The notes under the pieces are model-generated. The model worked only from the letters and a program-made list of their open reading frames with translations, was not told the DNA's origin and did not search any database. A stretch of DNA of 64,000 nucleotides from Actinophytocola xinjiangensis (GTDB lineage Bacteria > Actinomycetota > Actinomycetes > Mycobacteriales > Pseudonocardiaceae), in contig NZ_MSIF01000001.1 of the NCBI RefSeq assembly GCF_001921215.1, forward strand, positions 248,001 to 312,000, written 5' to 3'. The translations under genes were made by a program, and so were the position numbers. Positions within the stretch are counted from its first letter, which is position 1, and each line of letters begins with the position of its first letter. Shown here in pieces: positions 16,577-24,272 of this stretch.

Positions 16577-17521
16577 GTGCGGGACATCGCGGTCTTCAGT
16601 GGGAGCGCGCATCCGGAGCTGGCCGAGGAGATCTGCGCGCAGCTGGAGGTGCCGCTGCGCCCGGTGCGGGTGGAGCGCTTCGCCAACGACTGCCTCGAGG
16701 TGCAGCTGCAGGCCAACTGCCGGGAGCGGGACGTGTTCCTGATCCAGCCGCTGGTGGCGCCCGTGCAGGAGAACCTGGTCGAGCTGCTGCTGATGCTCGA
16801 CGCCGCCCGGGGCGCCTCGGCGGCCCGCACGACCGTGGTGCTGCCGCACTACGCCTATGCGCGGTCGGACAAGAAGGACGCTCCGCGCATCTCCATCGGT
16901 GCCCGGCTGGTGGCCGACCTGCTGGTGTCGGCCGGGGCGAGCCGGGTGCTGGCGATGACGCTGCACTCCCCGCAGGTGCACGGGTTCTTCAGCGTGCCGG
17001 TCGACCACCTGCACGCGCTGCGCGAGCTGGCGGCCTACTTCAGCCGGCTTGACCTGTCCAACGCGGTGGTGGTGTCGCCCGACCTGGGCAACGCCAAGGA
17101 GGCCTCGCACTTCGCGCGGCTGCTGAACGTGCCGGTCGCGGCCGGTGCCAAGCAGCGCTTCGCCGACGACAAGGTCACCATCTCCGACATCATCGGCGAG
17201 GTCGAGGACCGCGACGTGATCGTGCTCGACGACGAGATCGCCAAGGGCAGCACGGTGATCGAGCTGCTGGACCGGTTGCGCGAGCGCGACGCCCGGTCCA
17301 TCAGGGTCGCCTGCACCCACGGGCTGTTCGCGGCGGGGGCGCTGCGGCGCATCGGCGAGCAGCCCGACGTCATCGAGATCGTGTGCACCAACACGGTTCC
17401 GGTGCCGGGCGGTGAGCGGACACCGAAGCTGACCGTGCTGTCGATCGCGCCGGCGCTGGCCGAGGCGATGCGCCGCATCCACAACGGGGAGTCGGTCAGC
17501 GCGCTGTTCGACTCCCCGTGA
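16577..17521 (+). CDS. Ribose-phosphate pyrophosphokinase (PRPP synthase)-like protein
   Basis: A 314-residue protein with both phosphoribosyltransferase-fold domains of PRPP synthase. It retains LPHYAYARSDKKDAPRISIG (flexible-loop and catalytic region, about 91-110), the MTLHSPQVHGFF segment and the PRPP/ribose-5-phosphate loop, which reads VIVLDDEIAKGSTV (about 215-228) instead of the canonical DDMIDTGGT form. These changes suggest a divergent paralogue and leave its activity open. Start is a GTG at 16577 with AGGTGGGGAG upstream. The usual partner glmU is absent, which also argues against the housekeeping copy. Confidence 0.82.
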   Translation: MRDIAVFSGSAHPELAEEICAQLEVPLRPVRVERFANDCLEVQLQANCRERDVFLIQPLVAPVQENLVELLLMLDAARGASAARTTVVLPHYAYARSDKKDAPRISIGARLVADLLVSAGASRVLAMTLHSPQVHGFFSVPVDHLHALRELAAYFSRLDLSNAVVVSPDLGNAKEASHFARLLNVPVAAGAKQRFADDKVTISDIIGEVEDRDVIVLDDEIAKGSTVIELLDRLRERDARSIRVACTHGLFAAGALRRIGEQPDVIEIVCTNTVPVPGGERTPKLTVLSIAPALAEAMRRIHNGESVSALFDSP

Positions 17522-17540
17522 GACGGCCCCGTGAGGCTCA

Positions 17541-17588
17541 CCGTGCGGGTCTCCGTGTGGGTCTCCGTGTGGGTCTCCGTGCGGGTCA
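17541..17588. repeat. Four 12-bp tandem repeats between convergent genes
   Basis: Four consecutive 12-mers of consensus CCGTGYGGGTCT (17541-17552, 17553-17564, 17565-17576, 17577-17588) fill the space between the PRPP-synthase-like stop and the convergent membrane-protein stop; the last unit contains that gene's stop codon. The units differ only at one C/T and the final base. Slippage-type expansion in a 3' intergenic region is the simplest reading. Confidence 0.85.
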
Positions 17589-18059
17589 GCGCGGCAGCTG
17601 CCGGTTGAGCGCCGACGTGGCGCTGCGCCCGGTGTACGCGGGGCTCTCGGCCGGGTTGGGCACGGCGGTGCCGTAGGCGGCGTCGGCCTGCTCGTTGGCC
17701 AGCCGCCGCGCCTCCCGCTCCTGGCGGACCTCGTCGAACTCCTGGCGGTCACGGATCCGGGTGAGCGCGGTGATCGCCACCCAGTGGGCGACCCCGAGCA
17801 CGATCAGGGTCACCCCGAGGCGCAGCACGATGCCCTCGGTCGCGTTGTCGGCCGGCAGGTCGACCGTGGAGATGAGCGCCAGCACGCCCAGCACCACCAG
17901 GTGGAACAGCACCGACACGAGCCTGGTCAGCGACTCGGCGGCGGCATTGGGTCCGGACTGTCGCAGGAACCTGCGGCCGTTGCGGTAGATGACCTGGCCG
18001 TCCAGCAGGACCAGCACGGTGCCGATCAGCAGGAAGGCCAGGTAGCTGTTGGTGTCCAC
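17586..18059 (-). CDS. Small membrane protein of unknown function
   Basis: A 157-residue protein, GTG start at 18059 with an AGAGG-type ribosome-binding site. It has three hydrophobic helices: NSYLAFLLIGTVLVLLDGQV near the N-terminus, LVSVLFHLVVLGVLALI, and LRLGVTLIVLGVAHWVAI. A charged cytoplasmic-type tail rich in Arg, Glu and Gln follows (about residues 105-157). I do not recognise the family beyond similarity to actinobacterial hypothetical membrane proteins. It is divergent from the following acidic-protein operon and convergent with the PRPP-synthase-like gene. Confidence 0.7.
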   Translation of the reverse strand: MDTNSYLAFLLIGTVLVLLDGQVIYRNGRRFLRQSGPNAAAESLTRLVSVLFHLVVLGVLALISTVDLPADNATEGIVLRLGVTLIVLGVAHWVAITALTRIRDRQEFDEVRQEREARRLANEQADAAYGTAVPNPAESPAYTGRSATSALNRQLPR

Positions 18060-18216
18060 GCCTGTCCACCTCTTCCCTCGTTCGGGTACCTGCGGCGTTA
18101 CCCACAGCGACCAGCCTGAAACCCGGATCCGCCGGGTGGACGGCCCCGGTCGGGGTGTTTGCCGGCCGGCGGCGCGGGCACCCTGACCGCGTCCGGTGAG
18201 GAAGGAGCACCCCGGT

Positions 18217-18669
18217 ATGCGCAGAGCGACAGCCGCCCAGGCCACCGCGCATCGGCTGGTCCACTGTGTGCTGGACGGCGACGCGGCGGGTCTGTCGACC
18301 GCGCTGGGGACCGTGGTGGACCAGGGCGACGAGCAGTTGCGGCCCTACGTACGCGCGGTGGTCGCCGAGCTGATCCAGGTGGCGTCCACGGCGGTGCGGG
18401 ACACGGCCGGACGTACCGGCGGCGAGATCACCTTCGCCGTCGACCTGCGGGACGACGACGACACCAGGGTGTCCATCGACGAGTTGGCCCCGCCGGCGCG
18501 GGCGACGGTCCGGGCGCTGCTGGCCGACCTGAACGGCAGTCCGGCGGACGCGGCGTTCCAGTTGGACCTCGCGGTGATCGGGCTGGATCCCCTGACCGGT
18601 ATCGACACCGTGCGACGCGCGCTGACGATGACCGTGGCCCTGCTGCAGTGGACAGGTGATGAGACGTGA
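18217..18669 (+). CDS. Hypothetical actinobacterial protein, first gene of an acidic-protein operon
   Basis: A 150-residue soluble protein beginning MRRATAAQATAHRLVHCVLDG. The ATG at 18217 is well placed behind AAGGAG; a GTG at 18196 overlaps that site and is less likely. The sequence is mostly helical at the N-terminus with an acidic stretch (DLRDDDDTRV) in the middle. No known domain is recognised. Its stop overlaps the next gene's GTG start by 4 nt, so the three small genes here are co-translated. Confidence 0.65.
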   Translation: MRRATAAQATAHRLVHCVLDGDAAGLSTALGTVVDQGDEQLRPYVRAVVAELIQVASTAVRDTAGRTGGEITFAVDLRDDDDTRVSIDELAPPARATVRALLADLNGSPADAAFQLDLAVIGLDPLTGIDTVRRALTMTVALLQWTGDET

Positions 18670-18839
18670 ACCCCGACGCGAACCCGGCGGACGTTCTCGA
18701 GCAGTCACGTGAGGTCGGCGAGACCGACGAGGTCACCGAGCCGGAGCCGGCGCCGGTCGTCGGCGAGGCCGACCCGGTCGACGTGCACGAACAGAACGTG
18801 CCGGTACCCGCCGAGGACGAGGACTGGCCGGATGGATGA
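18666..18839 (+). CDS. Very acidic 57-residue hypothetical protein
   Basis: The GTG at 18666 overlaps the previous stop (GTGA) and the frame ends at TGA 18837-18839, overlapping the next gene's ATG at 18832 by 8 nt. The protein is nearly free of basic residues and rich in Glu, Asp, Pro and Val (TEPEPAPVVGEADPVDV). It is probably intrinsically disordered. Its existence rests on the double overlap and on uninterrupted coding in this frame; function is unknown. Confidence 0.6.
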   Translation: MNPDANPADVLEQSREVGETDEVTEPEPAPVVGEADPVDVHEQNVPVPAEDEDWPDG

Positions 18840-19080
18840 GGACGGCCGGATGGACCAGGACACCGGCGAACCGGACCAGGCGGAATGGGACCCGGCGACG
18901 CTCAACAGCGCGGAGGAACTCGACGAGGACGAACTCGGCGTGGATCCGCTGGAGGAGGGCGCGCAGGCGCCGGACCACTGGTCGGTCGCCGAGACGTACG
19001 GCACCACCGCCTACGAGCAGGAGCAGGGCGAGGGTCTGGACCGCAAGCTCGCCGCCGAACGACCCGACGTCGAGCCGTAG
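18832..19080 (+). CDS. DUF5709-type protein
   Basis: An 82-residue acidic protein with the DUF5709 pattern: STAEELDEDELGVDPLEEG-like segment, then APDHWSVAETYGTTAYEQ and LDRKLAAERPDV at the end. DUF5709 proteins are small actinobacterial proteins of unknown function that share the DPL.EG...P and E..LD..L..E.PD elements seen here. It overlaps the upstream acidic gene by 8 nt and ends 63 nt before the acyltransferase gene on the same strand. Confidence 0.75.
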   Translation: MDEDGRMDQDTGEPDQAEWDPATLNSAEELDEDELGVDPLEEGAQAPDHWSVAETYGTTAYEQEQGEGLDRKLAAERPDVEP

Positions 19081-19143
19081 ATCGGCGCGCACCGTCCGCG
19101 ACGTGGCATGCTGGCCAACGGAGCCGAGACGGGAGACAGACCT

Positions 19144-19812
19144 GTGCTGCACCAGTTAGTCCGATATGTCCTCGCACCGACCGCTCGGCTGGTCTACCGG
19201 CCGAGGGTGCACGGCCTGGAGAACGTGCCGGCGGACGGGCCGGTGATCCTGGCCGCCAACCACCGGGCCGTGCTGGACACGGCGGTGATCTCGCTGGTGG
19301 TGCGCCGGCGGGTGCAGTTCCTCGGCAAGGCGGAGTACTTCACCGCCGGCGGGATCCGCGGCCGGCTGATGGCCGCGGCCATGGACGGTCTGGGCTACAT
19401 CCCGGTCGAGCGCGGCAACGCGCATGCCGGGCTGGCGGCGCTCAACGCCGGCCAGCAGGTCCTCAACGCCGGTGGCGCGTTCGCGATCTACCCCGAGGGC
19501 ACCCGCTCCCTGGACGGGCGGCTCTACCGGGGGCACACGGGGGTGGCGGTGCTGGCGTTCAGCACGGGGGCGCCGGTGGTGCCGGTGGCGCTGACCGGGA
19601 CCGAGAAGCTGATGCCGCGCGGCGGCAAGATCCCCCGGCCGGCGCGGATCTCCGTGCGGTTCGGCCAGCCCCTGGACTTCTCCGCCTGGACCGAGCACAA
19701 CCTGCGGGCGCGTCGGGCGGCCACCGACGAGGTGATGGCCGCGATCCAGGCGCTGTCCCAGCAGGAGTACGTCAACAGCTACCACCGGCGGCCGGACGAG
19801 AACATCGCCTGA
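19144..19812 (+). CDS. 1-acyl-sn-glycerol-3-phosphate acyltransferase (PlsC-like)
   Basis: A 222-residue membrane-associated acyltransferase. It carries the catalytic NHRAVLD box (HX4D, about residues 41-47), the glycerol-phosphate binding EGTRS motif (about 118-122) and the PVVPVALTGTE block. It transfers an acyl chain to lysophosphatidate or a similar acceptor during phospholipid synthesis. The GTG at 19144 follows GGGAGACAG. It is convergent with a TetR gene; the 44-nt gap shows no strong terminator. Confidence 0.87.
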   Translation: MLHQLVRYVLAPTARLVYRPRVHGLENVPADGPVILAANHRAVLDTAVISLVVRRRVQFLGKAEYFTAGGIRGRLMAAAMDGLGYIPVERGNAHAGLAALNAGQQVLNAGGAFAIYPEGTRSLDGRLYRGHTGVAVLAFSTGAPVVPVALTGTEKLMPRGGKIPRPARISVRFGQPLDFSAWTEHNLRARRAATDEVMAAIQALSQQEYVNSYHRRPDENIA

Positions 19813-19856
19813 GGCGTGGCAGCGCCTCGCTCACAGCGGAGTCGCTCGGAGCAGAC

Positions 19857-20435
19857 TCAGTCGAAGGTGACTCGGGCGAGCAGCCGGTCGAGCAGGTCGG
19901 GCAGCGGCACCTCGCCGGCGTTCTCGAACCACAGCGTGCCGGCGGTGCGCAGCGTGCCCAGGAAGGTCGCGGCCATCAGCCGGGACAGCTCGTAGTCCTC
20001 CTCGCCCCGCTCGCGCAGCACGTCGACCAGGTCGCGTTCCAGCGTGAACTGGTCGCCGGCCTGCCTGGCCAGCAGCGACGGGTGCCGGCGCAGCAGGCGC
20101 AGCTGGGCGACCCACTCGGGGTCGCGTTGGGCGCGGCGGCGGTAGAGGTCGGCGGCACCGCGGCGCAGGGCGTCCCACGCCGGTTCGTCGGCCGGGCGGT
20201 CGCGCAGCACTTCCAGCAGGCGGCGCATCCGCTCGCGGTCGGCGTAGAGGACCGCGTCCTCCTTGTTGGCGAAGTAGTTGGAGAACGTGCGCCGGGACAC
20301 CCCGACCTCGTCGGCGATGTCCTCGACGGTGACGCCGTCCAGCCCCCGGGCGACCGCCAGGCGCAGGGCGGTCTCGTGCAGCGACTGTCGCGTCGCTGCT
20401 TTCTTGCGTTCACGCAGAGTGCTGGTTGGCTCCAC
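19857..20435 (-). CDS. TetR-family repressor divergent from an MFS exporter
   Basis: A 192-residue TetR regulator. The helix-turn-helix is at residues 16-62 (VTVEDIADEVGVSRRTFSNYF followed by NKEDAVLYAD), and the C-terminal ligand domain is helical. It starts with GTG at 20435 and is separated from the divergent DHA2-type exporter by 94 nt that contain an imperfect 17-bp palindrome. This is the standard layout of a TetR repressor controlling a multidrug efflux pump, so regulation of the pump is likely. Confidence 0.88.
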   Translation of the reverse strand: MEPTSTLRERKKAATRQSLHETALRLAVARGLDGVTVEDIADEVGVSRRTFSNYFANKEDAVLYADRERMRRLLEVLRDRPADEPAWDALRRGAADLYRRRAQRDPEWVAQLRLLRRHPSLLARQAGDQFTLERDLVDVLRERGEEDYELSRLMAATFLGTLRTAGTLWFENAGEVPLPDLLDRLLARVTFD

Positions 20436-20480
20436 GGAATATCACCCTATCCGTGTCGTGTTAGATTCGCTGTGGGCAAT

Positions 20481-20497
20481 TTTGCACAATGCGCAAA
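20481..20497. promoter_or_regulatory. Imperfect palindromic operator between TetR and MFS genes
   Basis: TTTGCACAATGCGCAAA reads as an inverted repeat with outer arms TTTGC/GCAAA perfect and 14 of 17 positions symmetric. It is 33 nt upstream of the exporter start and 45 nt upstream of the repressor start in an AT-rich patch. Size and position fit a TetR operator. Confidence 0.6.
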
Positions 20498-20529
20498 TCG
20501 GGCGTCAACCCAGAGGAAGGACGCAGGGG

Positions 20530-22134
20530 ATGGGTGAGGCCAAGGCCGTGGGTGGGGCCGTGGGTGAGGCGGCCGGCACGACCACCGGCGAGGCGATGCC
20601 GCACCGGCAGGTACTGGAGTCGTTGTCGGGCCTGTTGCTGGTGCTGTTCGTGGCGATGATCAGCTCGACCGTGGTCTCCACGGCGCTGCCGCTGATCATC
20701 GGTTCGCTCAACGGGTCACAGACCCAGTACACGTGGGTGGTCACCGCGACGCTGCTGACCGCCACGGCGAGTACCCCGATCTGGGGCAAGCTCGCCGATC
20801 TGTTCAACAAGAAGACCCTGGTCCAGGTCGCGATCGTGATCTTCGTGCTCGGCTCGGTGGCCAGCGGGTTCGCCCAGAACGCCGAGCAGCTCATCGGCGC
20901 CCGCGCGGTCCAGGGCCTGGGGGTCGGCGGTCTGCAGGCGCTGGTCCAGGTCGTGATCGCGGCGATCATCCCGCCTCGCGAGCGCGGCCGGTACAACGGC
21001 TACCTCGGCGGCGTGATGGCCGTCGCCACGGTCGGCGGTCCGCTGCTCGGCGGGCTCATCGTCGACGTGCCGTGGCTGGGGTGGCGCTGGTGCTTCTTCG
21101 TCGGCGTGCCGATCGCGGCCATCGCGTTCCTGGTGCTGCAGAAGACGCTCAAGCTGGAGACCGTGCGCCGCGACGACGTGCAGGTCGACTACGCCGGTGC
21201 CGCGCTGATCGCGGCCGGGGTGAGCGTGCTGCTGATCTGGGTGTCGTTCGTCGGCAACTCGTTCGACTGGGTGTCCTGGCAGAGCGCCGCGATGGTCGGC
21301 GGCGGGGTGGTGTTGCTCGCGATCGCCGTCTGGGTGGAGTCCCGGGTGCGCGAACCCGTTGTGCCGCTGCGGATCGTGCGGACCAGGACGGCCTCGCTGG
21401 CCATCCTCGGCAGTCTCGCCGTCGGGCTCGCGATGTTCGGCGGGGCGGTGTTCCTCGGCCAGTACTTCCAGGTCGGCCGCGGCTACACCCCGACGGAGGC
21501 CGGTCTGCTGACGATCCCGATGATGGCCGGTGTGCTGGTCGCCTCGACCGTGGCCGGCCGGATGATCAGCCGGTCCGGGCGGATCAAGCCCTATGTGGTG
21601 ACCGGCGCGGTCGTGCTGGTGCTCGGGTTCCTCGGTCTGGGCACGATCGACCACGACACCTCGCTGGTTGTGGTGTCCGGTGCGATGGTGCTGGTCGGGG
21701 TCGGCGTCGGGATGACGATGCAGAACCTGGTGCTGATCGTGCAGAACTCCGTGCCGCTGCGTGATCTCGGTTCGGCGAGCGCGTCGGTGACGTTCTTCCG
21801 TTCGCTGGGCGGCACGATCGGCGTCTCGGTGCTGGGTGCGGTGCTGGCCAACCGGGTCACCGCCGACCTGACGACCGCGTTCGGCGGGCGCGGGCTCACC
21901 GGGGGCGGCGAGGAGACCAGCGCGCTGAACCTGGCCGCGCTGCCGCCGGAGGTCCAGCAGGTCGTGCGGATGGTGTACGGGGACGCGACGGCGCACATCT
22001 TCGTCATCGCCGCGGGTGCCGCGCTGGTCGGGCTGATCGCGGCGCTGCTGCTCAAGCCGGTGACCCTGCGCAACACGATCGACCTGGAGCAGTCCCCGAA
22101 GGACGAACCGGTGACCGACCCGATCACGAGGTAG
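20530..22134 (+). CDS. DHA2-family MFS drug exporter (EmrB/QacA type)
   Basis: A 534-residue, 14-helix major facilitator exporter. It has motif D1/C-like features of proton antiporters: VVSTALPLIIGSLNGS in helix 1, IWGKLADLFNKKTL (motif A), GARAVQGLGVGGLQAL, and VGGPLLGGLIVD (motif C). The ATG at 20530 follows AGGAAGGACGC. It likely expels a drug or secondary metabolite using the proton gradient. A UspA gene follows after 15 nt in the same direction and may be co-transcribed. Confidence 0.9.
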   Translation: MGEAKAVGGAVGEAAGTTTGEAMPHRQVLESLSGLLLVLFVAMISSTVVSTALPLIIGSLNGSQTQYTWVVTATLLTATASTPIWGKLADLFNKKTLVQVAIVIFVLGSVASGFAQNAEQLIGARAVQGLGVGGLQALVQVVIAAIIPPRERGRYNGYLGGVMAVATVGGPLLGGLIVDVPWLGWRWCFFVGVPIAAIAFLVLQKTLKLETVRRDDVQVDYAGAALIAAGVSVLLIWVSFVGNSFDWVSWQSAAMVGGGVVLLAIAVWVESRVREPVVPLRIVRTRTASLAILGSLAVGLAMFGGAVFLGQYFQVGRGYTPTEAGLLTIPMMAGVLVASTVAGRMISRSGRIKPYVVTGAVVLVLGFLGLGTIDHDTSLVVVSGAMVLVGVGVGMTMQNLVLIVQNSVPLRDLGSASASVTFFRSLGGTIGVSVLGAVLANRVTADLTTAFGGRGLTGGGEETSALNLAALPPEVQQVVRMVYGDATAHIFVIAAGAALVGLIAALLLKPVTLRNTIDLEQSPKDEPVTDPITR

Positions 22135-22149
22135 CGGGAGAGGGCAGCG

Positions 22150-22626
22150 ATGGACACCGAACCCACCGGCGTGTTCGAGTCCACTGTGGAGCGGTACGGG
22201 CCGCCGGCGACCGCCCGGAGCACGATCATGGTCGGCGTCGACGGCTCGGACACCGCGATGCGGGCGGCCGCCTACGCGTTCGGTCTGGCGCGTCGGCAGG
22301 GTTTCCACCTGCTGGTGGCCCTGGTCGGCACGTGTTCCGGGCTGGCGCTCAGTGGCTCGGCGATGGCCTTCGAGCAGCGCACCTACACCCAGCTGCGGGC
22401 GGAGCTGAGCGCGGAGATGCGCGAGCGCGCCGAGGAGTTGGGCGTGTCGGTCACGTTCCTGTCGCTGCACGGCGACCCGTTCGGCAGCCTGCGTGACATC
22501 GCCGACCGCTGCCAGGCCGACACGGTGGTGGTCGGGGCGTCCACGAGTGCCGGGCATCGCATCGCCGGCTCGGTGGCCACGCGGCTGATCCGCTGCGGCC
22601 GGTGGCCGGTGGTCGTGGTGCCCTAA
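22150..22626 (+). CDS. Universal stress protein (UspA fold)
   Basis: A 158-residue single UspA domain. The N-terminal strand IMVGVDGSDTAMRAAAYAF (about 26-44) and the C-terminal ADTVVVGASTSAGHRIAGSVATRL match the family's ATP-binding pattern (G2XG9X(S/T)), although the loop reads GASTSAGHRIAGS. The ATG has GGGAGAGGG upstream. It is 15 nt downstream of the MFS exporter. Role is inferred as stress or nucleotide-sensing; no experimental function can be given. Confidence 0.83.
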   Translation: MDTEPTGVFESTVERYGPPATARSTIMVGVDGSDTAMRAAAYAFGLARRQGFHLLVALVGTCSGLALSGSAMAFEQRTYTQLRAELSAEMRERAEELGVSVTFLSLHGDPFGSLRDIADRCQADTVVVGASTSAGHRIAGSVATRLIRCGRWPVVVVP

Positions 22627-22638
22627 GTTAGAAACTTA
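22624..22638. promoter_or_regulatory. Short perfect inverted repeat upstream of the GH3 gene
   Basis: TAAGTT and AACTTA arms flank AGA, directly after the UspA stop and 34 nt before the GH3 start. A TATCGT -10-like box at 22660-22665, 7 nt before the ATG at 22673, suggests a leaderless transcript. The repeat would lie near the -35 region, suitable for a repressor or activator. Confidence 0.4.
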
Positions 22639-22672
22639 CGATCTATAGGTCGGTTGCGTTATCGTTGAACGC

Positions 22673-23776
22673 ATGCGACGTGGACTGTTCTTCCGGTTGC
22701 TGGTCGGGATCCTCGCCCTGGGAACGGTCGCGGTGACCGATGCCGGCGACGACGCGGTGGTCGCCGAACTGGCCTTCGCCCGGCAGGCCGCCGGCCAGCG
22801 GGTGATCTACTCCTATCCCGGGCTGGTGCCGCCGGCGGGCCTGCTCGCCAGGATCCGCGCCGGCGAGGCCGCCGGCGTGATCTTCTTCGGTGAGAACGTG
22901 TCGAGCAGCACCCAGATCGCCGGGGTCGTCGCCCAGCTGCGGGCCGCCGCCGCACAGAGCCCGGTGCGCGAGCCGCTGCTGCTGATGACCGACCAGGAGG
23001 GCGGACTGATCCGCCGGCTGCCCGGCGCACCGGCCCTGTCGCACAAGGACGTCGGCCTCGCGGCGGACCCGTCGGCCGCCGCGACCGCCGCCGGCCGGGG
23101 AGCGGGGGAGAACCTGACCGGCGTCGGCATGAACGTCAACCTGGCGCCGGTGCTGGACGTCTTCCACGCCCCCGGCGACCTGATGGACGCCTACGAGCGC
23201 TCGTTCAGCTCCGACCCGACGGTGGTCGCCGCGCTGGGCGCGGACTATGTGCGCGCCCAGCAGGCGCAGGGAGTGGCCGCCACGGTGAAACACTTCCCGG
23301 GGCTCGGCCCCGCCGAGGCCGCCGACAACACCGACCTGCGCCCGGTGAGCCCGCCGGTGCCGCTGGCGGACCTGCGCGCCGTGCACGAGGCCCCCTACCA
23401 GGCGTCGATCGCCGCCGGCGCGAAGCTGGTGATGGCGTCGTGGGCGGTGTACCCGGCGCTGGACCGCGCCCACCCCGCCGGACTGTCCACTGTAGTCATC
23501 GAACAGGAACTACGTTCCCGCAACGGTTTCACCGGCGTCACCATCACCGACGCGCTGGAAGCCGGCGCCCTGCGCGACTACGGCTCGACCGGCGAGCGCG
23601 CCGTCCTCGCCGCCGGCGCCGGCATGGACCTGATCCTGGCCTCTGCCCGCGACGTGAACCAGGGCGACCAGGCCGCCGACGCCCTGGCCACCGCCCTGGC
23701 CGACGGCACCCTCGACCCCATCCACTTCGGCGACGCCCTGTCCAGGATCAACGCCCTGCGCGCCGGCCTGCCCTAG
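22673..23776 (+). CDS. Secreted glycoside hydrolase family 3 protein (NagZ-like fold)
   Basis: A 367-residue exported GH3 protein. The first 24 residues form a signal peptide. The substrate-binding TDQEGGLIRRLPGAP motif is at about 104-118; the nucleophile Asp is in TITDALEAGAL (about 291-301). The KHFPGLG segment is present (about 204-210). In NagZ/LpqI the loop after this motif ends in Asp-Ser-His, whose His serves in acid/base catalysis; here it reads AADNTD, with no His. It may therefore act on a different glycan, or act weakly. A peptidoglycan-related hexosaminidase role is inferred only from the fold. A strong hairpin follows the gene. Confidence 0.83.
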   Translation: MRRGLFFRLLVGILALGTVAVTDAGDDAVVAELAFARQAAGQRVIYSYPGLVPPAGLLARIRAGEAAGVIFFGENVSSSTQIAGVVAQLRAAAAQSPVREPLLLMTDQEGGLIRRLPGAPALSHKDVGLAADPSAAATAAGRGAGENLTGVGMNVNLAPVLDVFHAPGDLMDAYERSFSSDPTVVAALGADYVRAQQAQGVAATVKHFPGLGPAEAADNTDLRPVSPPVPLADLRAVHEAPYQASIAAGAKLVMASWAVYPALDRAHPAGLSTVVIEQELRSRNGFTGVTITDALEAGALRDYGSTGERAVLAAGAGMDLILASARDVNQGDQAADALATALADGTLDPIHFGDALSRINALRAGLP

Positions 23777-23795
23777 ACAGGTGTCGGCGCGCCAG

Positions 23796-23831
23796 GACCC
23801 GCGCGCCGCCGGTGAGGGCGGCGCGCGGGTC
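23796..23831. terminator. Strong hairpin between convergent genes, probable bidirectional terminator
   Basis: A perfect 15-bp stem, GACCCGCGCGCCGCC (23796-23810) with its complement at 23817-23831, closes a 6-nt loop. It sits 20 nt after the GH3 stop and 20 nt before the stop of the convergent small secreted gene. It lacks a T-run, as is common for actinobacterial terminators. Confidence 0.75.
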
Positions 23832-23851
23832 GGCGAACCAGCTACCGCTGA

Positions 23852-24145
23852 TCAGTCGTCGCCCTGATCGTTGTCGCCCTGATCGGTGTCGCCGTTGCCG
23901 GCGCAGTCGCCGACGTTCACAGTGACGGGAACGCCGATCGTGTTCGCCGCGGTCTGACAGAAGTCGATGCCCTCCGCGAACGTGGTGGCGACCTGGTCGG
24001 CGGCGTCCCCGGCGTTCTCGGAGATGTCCTCGATGATCGAGTACATGCCGTCAGGGGCGTCCTGGGCACTGGCCGAGCCGGCCCCGGCGATGATGGCCAG
24101 CGCGGCTCCGGTCGAGGTCAGGACGGTCATGATGATTCGGCGCAT
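23852..24145 (-). CDS. Small secreted acidic protein, unknown function
   Basis: A 97-residue protein with a clear signal peptide (MRRIIMTVLTSTGAALAIIA, cleavage probably after ASA at 24-27). The mature part has two cysteines (FCQTAAN and GDCAGNG) that could form one disulfide, and an Asp/Gly-rich tail (GDTDQGDNDQGDD). The ATG is preceded by AGGAGA. The family is not recognised. Small secreted acidic proteins with chaplin-like size occur in mycelial actinobacteria, but no chaplin motif is present. Confidence 0.72.
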   Translation of the reverse strand: MRRIIMTVLTSTGAALAIIAGAGSASAQDAPDGMYSIIEDISENAGDAADQVATTFAEGIDFCQTAANTIGVPVTVNVGDCAGNGDTDQGDNDQGDD

Positions 24146-24237
24146 GTCGCGTGTCTCCTGAAGGTTGGTGTCGCCGCGGCGACGTGGCGGTGCGCCAGGG
24201 GATTGCCGCCACGGTGATCAACAGCCGGCGCGCCCAC

Positions 24238-24255
24238 CACCTTCACCTGAAGGTG
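24238..24255. promoter_or_regulatory. 18-bp palindrome upstream of the small secreted gene
   Basis: CACCTTCA and TGAAGGTG arms flank a central CC. It lies 93 nt upstream of the small secreted protein start and 18 nt past the stop of the MMPL gene. A second partial half (CTGAAGGTTGG) occurs at about 24157-24169. It could be an operator for the secreted gene or a weak terminator of the MMPL gene, which is transcribed in the same direction. Confidence 0.45.
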
Positions 24256-24272
24256 TACGAGACCGGTGCCGC

